A stretch of 64,000 nt of DNA. Origin: Chryseobacterium indologenes (GTDB lineage Bacteria; Bacteroidota; Bacteroidia; Flavobacteriales; Weeksellaceae). Positions 8,861 through 17,276 of the stretch are shown here, piece after piece. The DNA is taken from the NCBI GenBank assembly GCA_002439165.1, contig DJTE01000038.1, positions 1-64,000 of the forward strand, given 5' to 3'. The notes beneath the pieces are model-generated. The model searched no databases and had not been told where the DNA came from. It saw only the letters and a list, made by a program, of their open reading frames with translations. The position numbers and the translations under genes were made by a program. Positions within the stretch are counted from its first letter, which is position 1. The number at the start of each line of letters is the position of its first letter.

Positions 8861-11800
8861 ATGAATAAAAAAATTTTATTTCTGTTTTCATTGCTGATGG
8901 CCAACATAGCTTATAGCCAGTGCAGTGACAATATTCTGAATTGGGTACAGACCCGGAAAGATGATCCTAACCGTGGAGGTTTTGGCTTTAATTACGGCAG
9001 CGATCCTTATGTTCTATCTGATGATGATGCAGGAGGAACTACCATTGCCAGAGGTTTTTTTGCTGCTCCATATAACGGAGTGAATATCAATACAAATAAA
9101 CTGGAATTTGATATTGCATTTGATGATTATAATGATGGTGTAAAAACAGAACTTTGGGTAAATGGAGTGAAGTACATGGATATGGAGGTGCCAAGAGATA
9201 GTGATCCTACTCTCTATCATATTGCAGACTACGATGACAGAACAGTTTATGCCCTTGCAACTGCCTTTAGCGGGGCTGTCATAAACGGTCAGTCTTCCGT
9301 ACAAATCCGGGAATCTAAACGGGATGCACCGGCAGTTTCCACCGGCTGGGTGAAAAACCATATTGTTTTAACGTTTCCAACAGCACTTACGATAAGCTCC
9401 GGAAGTATAGAGATCAGAAATTATTATCCTTATCTTACCGGAACACCTAATGCCCGTTCACAGGGAGATTACAGATATTACATCAAACTGGCGGGCTGCA
9501 TCACAGATTCTGATAATGACGGCATTTTTGATGATATAGATCTGGATGATGATAATGACGGCATTTTGGATGCGGAAGAATCTCCGGAATGTTTTTACAA
9601 TGTTTTTGAGGCTCACAGAATTGCTTCCGTTCAATCCCCTTTCAACGGTTCCGGAGCAAATCCGTCAGGCGGAAATACAATACCGTCATTATACGATGAT
9701 AATACCAATAATGGAGCTGCTGCTTTTACTTTTGCATCAGGCCAGGCAGTGACCCCGGGGACCCCAATTTTTACAATTGAATATCCCACATCAGTTGTAT
9801 TGAATTCTTTAACTGTTGTTCAAAGCAATTATGGTATGACATCAACTACAATATATGGAAAGTTATATGGTTCAAACGATGGAATAAATTATACACTTCT
9901 TACGGTAGGGAACGGTCTTAGCCTGGCTACGGGGCCCCGTCCGTTTGCTATTGCTTCACCAGCTCCATATCGATACTATCAGGTCAGGTATATCGGAACA
10001 ACAGCGGCCGGTAATTCTTCTGACGGAATAATCGGGACAGCCGCGATTCATGAAATTACCGCTGTAATATCAACAGCAGTTCCCTATAATGCCTCGGCTC
10101 ACCCCAAAAAAGGAGCTTGTCATGCTGATGCTGATGGAGACGGTATTCCCAATCATTTAGACCTGGATTCTGATGGTGACGGATGTTCCGATGCGTATGA
10201 AGGAGGGGCAGCTACTGATAAAAATATGTCAGTAATTCCTGGGCCATATGGGAATAATGGATTGGCAGATTCACTGGAAACAAGTTTAGATAATGGAATA
10301 GTGCAATACAATTCTACCTATCATAAATATGCCCTTCTGGCTAATCAGAAATTATGTCTGGATACAGATCATGACGGAGTTCCGGATCCTGTCGATATTG
10401 ATGATGATAATGACGGTGTGCTCGATACGGATGAAGGAAATTTTTGTGGTAAACTCGACAGAAACATAAGGGTAGGTTACTTGAATTCAGGAGCAGGAAG
10501 CAGCGGATTGGCAACAAACCTTCTGTATAACTTAAAGAATTTTGGAATTTATGGTACTTTCAATAAAGTAAGAGGAGTTACTTTAATTCCTTATAACTCG
10601 GCGGCGGCTGTTACTGAAGCAACCTTACTGGCTGATAATATTGATGTTTTCTTTGTAGGTTCTACGGCAGAAGATAATAATAACGCTACCGGTACTTCAT
10701 CAACTAATAAGGTTCCAACATCTGTAAACACAGTATTGATTAGCTGGGCGAAAAACCACAATAAAGGAATTTTTGCCATACAGAATAATGCGGTAGACTA
10801 CGGATACAGAACAACATCCAATAATACCAATCCTAATACACCTTCAGGAACAATCGGTAAAAGTGTATATACAGACGGATATTGGCCTACACCTACACTC
10901 ATGCAGTCAGGGAGTGTCCAGATGACGATAATGTCTTCTACAAGAATATTCGATATTTTAATGACAGATGCCAATCTGAGACCCGTTGTGGTTGCAGACA
11001 GAGAATACAATTTAGTTATTTTTCCTGATGCCACCATATACAATGATAATTCCGGAATGAATACTCCTGCCAACAACGATCAAAAGGCTATTGCAGATAC
11101 ATGGGCTTATGTGTTTGATAAGTACTTACATACGCAGTGTACATTCCTTGATACGGATGGAGACGGAATACCCAATCATCTGGATCTAGACTCGGACGGA
11201 GACGGGTGTAGTGATGCCCTTGAATCCGGAGCAACGGCAAGTACAACTCCAGATTTTTCTTTTGTGACACAGGCGGGTACATCCACAGATGCTAATAGTG
11301 ACGGGCTGGCAGATATTGTTGATGCCAACCTGAACGGTATCCCTGATTTTTTAAGCCTTTATGATCCTAATGCACTGGACAGTACCATCAACCAGTGTAA
11401 AGACAGCGATGGCGATGGAATTGTAGACAGCATTGATCTTGATGATGATAATGACGGGATACTGGATACAGATGAAGGGTTGAGCTGCAATTCATTGAAC
11501 AGAAATTTAAGGATTGGTTATCTGGATACCACTTTGGGTAAATATGGCCTGATGATGAATATGCTGAATAATCCTGTGAACTTCAGCGATACAGGGGTTT
11601 ATAATAAATTTCCGGGAATCACTTTCGTTCCGTATGCTACACAGGATGCTATTACTGAAGCCCAGCTACTGACCGATAAGATAGATGTATTTTATACAGG
11701 ATCTTCTGCCAATGAAACACAGACTTCAACGGATAAATTACTGACAGCAACCAATAAACGTATTTTCTCATGGGCCGTAAACCATGATAAGGGTGTCATA

Positions 11801-12730
11801 GCACTCCAGAATAATGCAACAGATTTCGGATATATATTATCAAATGTAAGCACCAACCCTTCAACACCCTATGGGCCCACAGGTGAAGCTGTGTTTACCA
11901 ACGGGTATTGGCCGGTAACTACTTTTAACATGTCAGGATCCGTACAAATGACCATTAATTCCGCAGAGAGAAATTATATTTCTATTATGGCAGATGCAGC
12001 AGGAAAAGCCACATTCGTCAGAGATAGAGAGGCTAAAATAGTTTTTATACCGGATGCTACCATTTTTATTGACAATCAGTCTGTCGCTGCGATAGGGACC
12101 AATGCTACATTAAAAGTGGCGGCAGATGTATGGGCTTTTGCCTTTGATACTTTTTTACAGGGAAAATGCTTCACGCAGGATACCGACGGAGATGGAATTC
12201 CTGATCATCTTGACCTTGATTCTGATAATGACGGATGCCTTGACGCCTTAGAGGGAGACCGGAATATAGCCAATTCACAATTGGTAGATGCGGGCGGTAC
12301 CCTAACGGTTGGTGCAGGTTCGTCTGCTCTCAATAAGAATTTATGTGCTGATGGAACATGTGTTGACCAGTATGGTATTCCCATCATAGTGGGAACAGCA
12401 GGGCAGGGGATTGGCACCTCTCAGAACACCTCAGTTCAATCTGGGTGTGAAGGATTCTGTATAAAGCCCGGAGATTTTTCAATGGCAGGTACACCTACCA
12501 GATTAGGAATTACCAAGCAGAATAAGTTATCCAACTGGCCGGTAAATATTCCAAACGGTTTCGTTGCTCTGGAATCTGATACAAAAGGGCTGGTGATTAC
12601 CAGAGTTCAGAATTCCTCTATGATCAGTGATCCGAAAGAAGGAATGATCGTTTATGACATTCAGGATAAATGCGTAAAACTGTACAATGGTACAGTCTGG
12701 AAATGCATTGAAAGAAGTTGTAATGACTAA
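8861..12730 (+). CDS. large secreted protein with six thrombospondin type 3-like Ca-binding blocks
   Basis: A 1289-residue protein with a signal peptide (MNKKILFLFSLLMANIAYS, then QCSDN). Six Asp-rich blocks of the DxDxDGxxD / DLDxDxDGxxD type occur near residues 212, 425, 505, 763, 850 and 1107, matching thrombospondin type 3 calcium-binding repeats. Between them lies an unknown domain present twice (about 534-757 and 881-1100). Both copies start RN(I/L)R(V/I)GYL and contain ID(V/F)F(F/Y)xGS and SWAxNHxKG(I/V)xAxQNNAxD(Y/F)GY. The C-terminus ends in a short GMIVYD...YNGTVWK module, not in a recognisable T9SS sorting domain. A small secreted protein follows 18 bases downstream of the stop. 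Confidence 0.88.
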   Translation: MNKKILFLFSLLMANIAYSQCSDNILNWVQTRKDDPNRGGFGFNYGSDPYVLSDDDAGGTTIARGFFAAPYNGVNINTNKLEFDIAFDDYNDGVKTELWVNGVKYMDMEVPRDSDPTLYHIADYDDRTVYALATAFSGAVINGQSSVQIRESKRDAPAVSTGWVKNHIVLTFPTALTISSGSIEIRNYYPYLTGTPNARSQGDYRYYIKLAGCITDSDNDGIFDDIDLDDDNDGILDAEESPECFYNVFEAHRIASVQSPFNGSGANPSGGNTIPSLYDDNTNNGAAAFTFASGQAVTPGTPIFTIEYPTSVVLNSLTVVQSNYGMTSTTIYGKLYGSNDGINYTLLTVGNGLSLATGPRPFAIASPAPYRYYQVRYIGTTAAGNSSDGIIGTAAIHEITAVISTAVPYNASAHPKKGACHADADGDGIPNHLDLDSDGDGCSDAYEGGAATDKNMSVIPGPYGNNGLADSLETSLDNGIVQYNSTYHKYALLANQKLCLDTDHDGVPDPVDIDDDNDGVLDTDEGNFCGKLDRNIRVGYLNSGAGSSGLATNLLYNLKNFGIYGTFNKVRGVTLIPYNSAAAVTEATLLADNIDVFFVGSTAEDNNNATGTSSTNKVPTSVNTVLISWAKNHNKGIFAIQNNAVDYGYRTTSNNTNPNTPSGTIGKSVYTDGYWPTPTLMQSGSVQMTIMSSTRIFDILMTDANLRPVVVADREYNLVIFPDATIYNDNSGMNTPANNDQKAIADTWAYVFDKYLHTQCTFLDTDGDGIPNHLDLDSDGDGCSDALESGATASTTPDFSFVTQAGTSTDANSDGLADIVDANLNGIPDFLSLYDPNALDSTINQCKDSDGDGIVDSIDLDDDNDGILDTDEGLSCNSLNRNLRIGYLDTTLGKYGLMMNMLNNPVNFSDTGVYNKFPGITFVPYATQDAITEAQLLTDKIDVFYTGSSANETQTSTDKLLTATNKRIFSWAVNHDKGVIALQNNATDFGYILSNVSTNPSTPYGPTGEAVFTNGYWPVTTFNMSGSVQMTINSAERNYISIMADAAGKATFVRDREAKIVFIPDATIFIDNQSVAAIGTNATLKVAADVWAFAFDTFLQGKCFTQDTDGDGIPDHLDLDSDNDGCLDALEGDRNIANSQLVDAGGTLTVGAGSSALNKNLCADGTCVDQYGIPIIVGTAGQGIGTSQNTSVQSGCEGFCIKPGDFSMAGTPTRLGITKQNKLSNWPVNIPNGFVALESDTKGLVITRVQNSSMISDPKEGMIVYDIQDKCVKLYNGTVWKCIERSCND

Positions 12731-12748
12731 TAATTAATATTGAATACA

Positions 12749-13279
12749 ATGAAAAAAGTAATATACAGTACTCTATTTTGTTCGTTAGCCGTTTTGGTTT
12801 CTGGTCAGGTGGCAATAGAAAAAGAAAATGTTAACGGTACAGCCACCATTCTGGATTTTAATAATACAGCCGGAAACACCAAAGGCATTATACTTTCTGC
12901 GGTGAATGACCTTTCCGGAGCGTTATCTTCAGCTCCCGCAGATAACAACGGAACCTTTTTGTTTGATAAAAGTGATAAGAAAGTAAAAATGTATGAAAAC
13001 GGAACCTGGGTAGATCTGAGTAGTCCGGGAAACATTTCACAGATCATAACGAATACCAGTGCCGGATCCGGACAAAATCAGGGCGTGATTATAGGGGCTT
13101 CATCCAGTAATGCCAAAGGAATACTTGTTCTGGAATCTCAGGATAAAGCAATGATTCTTCCCCAGATCAATACCCCTCACACATCGGTAAAAAGCCCTTA
13201 TCCCGGAATGATGTGCTATGATACGGCGAGTAAATCATTAGCGGTATTTGACGGTTCCAGCTGGAACTACTGGAAATAA
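12749..13279 (+). CDS. small secreted protein, companion of the TSP3 protein
   Basis: Starting at the ATG at 12749 gives 176 residues with a signal peptide (MKKVIYSTLFCSLAVLVSG, then QVAIE). Twice it repeats a motif of the kind KGI(I/L)xLxxxx...(F/Y)D...(Y/F)(E/D)G(T/S)W, the second copy forming the C-terminus (PGMMCYDTASKSLAVFDGSS). The same module ends the preceding protein, and the two genes are separated by only 18 bases. It is probably exported with it as an envelope component. No enzyme motif is visible. A strong terminator follows. Confidence 0.75.
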   Translation: MKKVIYSTLFCSLAVLVSGQVAIEKENVNGTATILDFNNTAGNTKGIILSAVNDLSGALSSAPADNNGTFLFDKSDKKVKMYENGTWVDLSSPGNISQIITNTSAGSGQNQGVIIGASSSNAKGILVLESQDKAMILPQINTPHTSVKSPYPGMMCYDTASKSLAVFDGSSWNYWK

Positions 13280-13324
13280 TTCCAGCTTTCAGTAAAAGTA
13301 AACACAAGTTATATATACTATTCT

Positions 13325-13358
13325 GTCCTGCCGGGGGCTGGCTTCCGGCAGGACTTTT
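13325..13358 (+). terminator. rho-independent terminator
   Basis: A perfect 10-bp stem GTCCTGCCGG / CCGGCAGGAC (13325-13334 and 13345-13354) with a 10-base loop and four T after it. It closes the two-gene surface-protein unit. Confidence 0.9.
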
Positions 13359-13368
13359 AAAACAGAAA

Positions 13369-13803
13369 ATGCAAATGAATTTCAAGAACATTCACATCGG
13401 AAATATGATTCGGAATGCAGTAAAGGAAAGCGAGGCGGAACTTTCCCGGATCTGCCATTTCTTTCAGTGTACAGAACAGGAAATAGAAGAAATGTACCGT
13501 GCCGAAAGTATAGATAGTCTTCTGTTGCTGAAATGGAGTAAGTTTCTGGAATATGATTTCTTCAGAAGCTATTCCCAGCATCTTATCCTGTATTCACCGC
13601 CTTCCCGGAGAATGCAGAAAAAGAAAGCCGCAGCATCAACCCGCCTTCCTCAGTTCAGGAAGACAATTTACACCCAGGAGGTCATCGATTTTATCCTTGA
13701 ACAGATACGTTCTGAAAATATGACCAAAAAAGAAGTGATCGAGCGCTATGCCATCCCCAAAACAACACTTTTCAAATGGATTGGAAAATACAACAGCCTG
13801 TAA
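13369..13803 (+). CDS. small protein joining an XRE-like and a transposase-like HTH
   Basis: The 144-residue protein has two parts. The N-terminus (IHIGNMIRNAVKESEAELSR...IDSLLLLKWSKFLEYDFF, about 6-63) resembles XRE-type DNA-binding domains of Bacteroidota. The C-terminus (about 98-144, YTQEVIDFILEQIR...TKKEVIERYAIPKTTLFKWI) is the helix-turn-helix of IS3 OrfA-type transposases. No DDE catalytic domain follows and no inverted repeats flank it, so I do not call it an insertion sequence. It lies 12 bases before another small HTH protein, and the two are likely co-transcribed regulators. Its role is unknown. Confidence 0.7.
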   Translation: MQMNFKNIHIGNMIRNAVKESEAELSRICHFFQCTEQEIEEMYRAESIDSLLLLKWSKFLEYDFFRSYSQHLILYSPPSRRMQKKKAAASTRLPQFRKTIYTQEVIDFILEQIRSENMTKKEVIERYAIPKTTLFKWIGKYNSL

Positions 13804-13815
13804 AAAATAAGAACT

Positions 13816-14145
13816 ATGAAAAAATACAGACAGCCGGATTTTAAGCAGATCTACACAGATATTCTTATTAAAAAATATCCGGATAAATATAATGCCTGCG
13901 AAGGTCTGTTATTAAAAAAAGAGCTTTTAGCCCTGGATGTTTTGAAAATCAACACCCTTATTTTCGGAGTATCAGAAAAGAACAGCCAGAGATACCGTTC
14001 CTACAAAGAATCAGATATCCTGTCTATGCTGGAATATCAGAAAAAAAATAAGCTGAATAATACCGAACTGGCTGCCCATTTTAAACTGAGCAGAAATACC
14101 GTTGCCAAATGGAAGAAGATCTTTCTGCATAAAACAGAAGTCTGA
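13816..14145 (+). CDS. small HTH protein, partner of the preceding gene
   Basis: A 109-residue basic protein. The C-terminal third (SDILSMLEYQKKNKLNNTELAAHFKLSRNTVAKWKKIF, about 66-103) is a helix-turn-helix of the transposase OrfA / HTH_28 type. The N-terminal part (DFKQIYTDILIKKYPDKY...) has no match I know. Together with the preceding gene it forms a two-gene pair of DNA-binding proteins with similar C-termini. It could equally be a domesticated transposase fragment. Confidence 0.7.
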   Translation: MKKYRQPDFKQIYTDILIKKYPDKYNACEGLLLKKELLALDVLKINTLIFGVSEKNSQRYRSYKESDILSMLEYQKKNKLNNTELAAHFKLSRNTVAKWKKIFLHKTEV

Positions 14146-14226
14146 ATAAAAAAAGTACCCCGGTTTCCCGTTTTTTTGTAGTTTAGTCTCCATTGAAAAT
14201 ATGCTTTCAGCTACCTTATCAACTTT

Positions 14227-15087
14227 ATGAAAAGAAACTTTATCAATCAGGAGGAACTTTCAGATAAATTCTGGAACATCGAATATTCCGGAACCAGGCA
14301 AACGGTAACATTTGGAAAAACCGGAACAAAAGGACGTGAGACCGTCAAAGATTTTGCTGATGAAAAAGACTGTTCCCGGGAATCTGAAAAACTCATCAGC
14401 CAAAAGATCAGAAAAGGATATACCGAAATTCAGGAAAACGATGAGGTTCCCCGGAAAAAAGAACTTTCAGAAAATGAAAAAGCAGACATCTGTTTCTGGG
14501 ATGCCATCGAAAAATCCAATAAATACAAAAAAGCCCACTGGAGCGAATACGATATAGATGAACATCTGGAAAACCTGACCGTTTATCTCTCCGCATACAG
14601 TAAAGAAAGACTCATCATTTTCGAAAAGACGCTGCAGGAAAAGTTAAGTGAACTCTACACCGCAGAAATTGCAGAACTTTCCTTCATCCTTGAATGCGAC
14701 TTTAAACTGGAAAACGGTACCTATATTTTTGATGAATATCTTTCCAATGACGGATTCATCTATTTCCGGTGCTGGCTGCTGCTGAAAGGAAAAGCATTCT
14801 TTGAAGATATTACAAAAGATATCCGGTCGTTCGTAAGCGGAAAATACAGCTTCAATATCGGCGACTGCTGGGCAGAAGGACTGCTGTACGTATCGGATGA
14901 GGCCTATTCTGAAAACCATGATAATGAAGACGAATCCGAAATAAGAGATGCCGTTTATGAACGTTATCCCGGGAACAATTACGACAGTATGAACCGCCAT
15001 ATGAGCCGTAAACCGAAAGGAGGAGCCGAACTGCAGACAATGTATCCCCGGCTGGTAAAAGAAATCGGTGAACTGAGAAATTCGTAA
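14227..15087 (+). CDS. WGR domain plus DUF4240 protein
   Basis: In this 286-residue protein, residues about 1-70 form a WGR-like domain (FWNIEYSGTRQTVTFGKTGT followed by KGRET and a basic KLISQKIRKGY helix). WGR domains are known from PARPs and from bacterial MolR-like proteins, where they bind nucleic acid ends. Residues about 85-215 fit DUF4240 (FWDAIEKSNK..., LSFILECDFKLENGTYIFDEYLS, FRCWLLLKGKAFFEDI). The DUF4240 domain occurs with immunity-type proteins. The next gene encodes a SUKH-like protein 19 bases away, which supports a shared role. No toxin gene is visible next to them. Confidence 0.75.
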   Translation: MKRNFINQEELSDKFWNIEYSGTRQTVTFGKTGTKGRETVKDFADEKDCSRESEKLISQKIRKGYTEIQENDEVPRKKELSENEKADICFWDAIEKSNKYKKAHWSEYDIDEHLENLTVYLSAYSKERLIIFEKTLQEKLSELYTAEIAELSFILECDFKLENGTYIFDEYLSNDGFIYFRCWLLLKGKAFFEDITKDIRSFVSGKYSFNIGDCWAEGLLYVSDEAYSENHDNEDESEIRDAVYERYPGNNYDSMNRHMSRKPKGGAELQTMYPRLVKEIGELRNS

Positions 15088-15106
15088 CCCCTTTTTTCAG
15101 TATTAT

Positions 15107-15595
15107 ATGATCCCATTTACAATAGGTACTGTTTCTGAAGCAGTAGCAGATATTCTGAAAGAAAAAAGAAGCCCGCAGAACTTTCCGGCAACCATCACAT
15201 TTTCATTTCCTGAACAGTATGAAAATCTGGTGACACAGATCGGAACTTTTGAAATTGCTTCGGAAGCCATCCTGTATAACTCTGTGGAAGCCGTTTCCGA
15301 AAACAGAGAATCAGAATGGACCGATTTTTGGCTTTTTGCGGAAAACGGGCAGGGGGACCGCTGGCTTCTGAGTAAAGAAAACTCCGTTTTTTTCTATGAT
15401 CACGATGCTCCTGATCATTTACAGCCCATGAAAATCAGTTTCGGGCAATGGCTTCAGATGGCTTATATCATCCGGCAGCTGGACCATTACTATGAAGAAT
15501 ATGAAAGCATTCCGGAATGTAAAGAACAGGCTTTTTATAAAGCACTGAACAGCATCAGCCCCGGGCTGGAAGAACGTTTTCCGTTTAAAGTCTGA
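15107..15595 (+). CDS. SMI1/KNR4 (SUKH)-like protein
   Basis: A 162-residue acidic protein with a SUKH-like layout: FPEQYENLVTQIGTFEIASEAILYN early, WTDFWLFAENGQGDRWLL in the middle, and a VFFYDHDAPDHLQPM strand pair before a helical end (FGQWLQMAYIIRQL). SUKH proteins are best known as immunity proteins of polymorphic toxin systems. It follows the WGR-DUF4240 gene by 19 bases. I saw no adjacent toxin, so it may be an orphan immunity gene. The family call rests on overall pattern rather than a single motif. Confidence 0.6.
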   Translation: MIPFTIGTVSEAVADILKEKRSPQNFPATITFSFPEQYENLVTQIGTFEIASEAILYNSVEAVSENRESEWTDFWLFAENGQGDRWLLSKENSVFFYDHDAPDHLQPMKISFGQWLQMAYIIRQLDHYYEEYESIPECKEQAFYKALNSISPGLEERFPFKV

Positions 15596-15669
15596 AAAAC
15601 AACATTACAAAACTTCTGTCACAGAACGAATATCATTCCGTAATCATGAAAGTATTGGCAGATAATGGT

Positions 15670-15677
15670 TATTTTTG
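15670..15677 (+). promoter_or_regulatory. predicted -7 element for the cytochrome c peroxidase gene
   Basis: TATTTTTG fits TAnnTTTG and lies 18 bases before the ATG at 15696. It overlaps an in-frame TTG at 15675, which makes that TTG an unlikely start. Confidence 0.4.
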
Positions 15678-15695
15678 CCAAAATCCCGTTCCCTG

Positions 15696-16862
15696 ATGAA
15701 GAATGCCATAAGCTGGATATTGATTGTATTTCTCAGTGTTTTTCTTTTGCAGAACTGTTTAAGCACCCGCGTTCAGAAAGAATTCCGGCAGAAATCTTCA
15801 TTCCTTGCTGAACTGAGAGCGTTATATTCCTCGGGAGATCCTTCAAAATGGCCAAAACCAGTTCTTGATCCGGATGCATTGCCGTATTTTTCTGAAATCG
15901 GACATTTACCGGAAGTGAAGTTTCCTGAAGATAATCCTTATTCCGGAGACAAAGCTCTTTTAGGGAAAACCCTCTTTTTTGATCCCCGGCTTTCCCGCTC
16001 CAATCAGATTGCCTGTGCCTCGTGCCATGATCCCGAACTGGGCTGGGCAGATAACCGGACTTTTTCCTTCGGGCACGACAGACAGATGGGCATCCGCAAT
16101 GCAATGACCATTATGAACTCTGCCTATGCCCAGCCTTTATTCTGGGATGGAAGAGCATCGTCATTGGAAGAACAGTCCCATATACCGATTCAGGACGAAC
16201 GCGAAATGGGAGAACATATCGATATTGCTGCAGGGAAAATTGCGAAGATCAGCGGATACGGAATCCTTTTTGAGAAAGCTTTCGGAGATAAAACAGTCAC
16301 CAAAGACCGTATAGCCAAAGCCATAGCTACCTTTGAAAGAACCCTTAAAAGCGGAACTGCAAAATTTGATCTTTTCATCAGTGGAAAATCCGATGCCTAT
16401 TCGGATGATGAGCTTATGGGGCTGCACCTGTTCCGTACCAAAGCCCAGTGCATGAACTGCCACAATTCAGGATATTTCTCCAATAACAGGTTTGAAAATG
16501 TAGGAACCGCTCTGCTGGGTGAAACAGGAGAGGACCCGGGACGTTACCTGGCAACCAAAAAACCGGAAGATGCCGGCAAGTTCCGGGTACCGGGTTTGCG
16601 TGACGCAGCAAAAACAGGACCCTGGATGCATAACGGCTCCATGACCACCCTTACAGAAGTTATACAGTTTTACAGTAAAGGAAATCCCGAATATACTCAG
16701 AAACGTTCAACCGTTCATGAAGGAATTACCCTGACCTCCGAGAAATCAACTTTTGTAAGATTACTGGATCTCACTGATGAAGAAATTTTTCAACTGGAAG
16801 CATTTCTCCGTACGCTGACCACAAAAACGGAAAGAGTTGTTCCTCCGGTTTTACCGAAATAA
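15696..16862 (+). CDS. di-haem cytochrome c peroxidase, lipoprotein
   Basis: From the ATG at 15696 this is a 388-residue exported lipoprotein (signal MKNAISWILIVFLSVFLLQN, lipobox Cys21). It has two c-type haem sites, CASCH (107-111) and CMNCH (252-256). The order and spacing match bacterial cytochrome c peroxidase / MauG-like enzymes, including FFDPRLSRSNQIACASCHDP and the later FRVPGLRDAAKTGPWMHNGS that carries a conserved Met/His region. It would reduce periplasmic H2O2 with electrons from cytochrome c. It has its own predicted promoter, and the intergenic region after it is long. Confidence 0.93.
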   Translation: MKNAISWILIVFLSVFLLQNCLSTRVQKEFRQKSSFLAELRALYSSGDPSKWPKPVLDPDALPYFSEIGHLPEVKFPEDNPYSGDKALLGKTLFFDPRLSRSNQIACASCHDPELGWADNRTFSFGHDRQMGIRNAMTIMNSAYAQPLFWDGRASSLEEQSHIPIQDEREMGEHIDIAAGKIAKISGYGILFEKAFGDKTVTKDRIAKAIATFERTLKSGTAKFDLFISGKSDAYSDDELMGLHLFRTKAQCMNCHNSGYFSNNRFENVGTALLGETGEDPGRYLATKKPEDAGKFRVPGLRDAAKTGPWMHNGSMTTLTEVIQFYSKGNPEYTQKRSTVHEGITLTSEKSTFVRLLDLTDEEIFQLEAFLRTLTTKTERVVPPVLPK

Positions 16863-17276
16863 AAAGCTTTTCACTCCAATTCTGTAATTTTATCCGGCAG
16901 TATTTTAAGTTATCATTTTTGCAGCTGTTGATTTTAAGACAGCAAAGGATACAGTCAACTCCGTTGATTCGTCGAGGCTACGGATAAGCATACCGCTTTT
17001 GCATCATTTTACCCGCTTAAGATAGAACGGAATTATTCATCAACTTTACGATAATCTTTTTAATCAAAAAAAAAATTCAAGTACGGTCTGCTGAATTTTA
17101 TTAATAATAAATATATGACAGTCAATATTATAATAGATTGTGAATAAGATTTAATCAGGTTTTTGGTGTTTGTTATTTTAAATTGGATTGTGATAAACAC
17201 AGAAACCGGAAAACCCATCTTCTGCTTCCCATCCTCAAAACTTTTCGTAACTTTATCCATATCCAATCATCTTATC
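16863..17276. other. intergenic region with possible gene remnant
   Basis: A 414-base gap. Around 16915-17055 short open stretches in neighbouring frames read like degraded coding sequence on the plus strand (for example EATDKHTAFASFYPLKIER before a stop), but no single frame is open for long and no family is recognisable. Near 17248 TAACTTTA is a 7/8 match to the -7 consensus before the SDR gene. Confidence 0.35.

Noticed and set aside
13369..14145. Insertion sequence
   Set aside because: The HTH domains are OrfA-like, but there is no DDE domain, no terminal inverted repeat and no target duplication visible.
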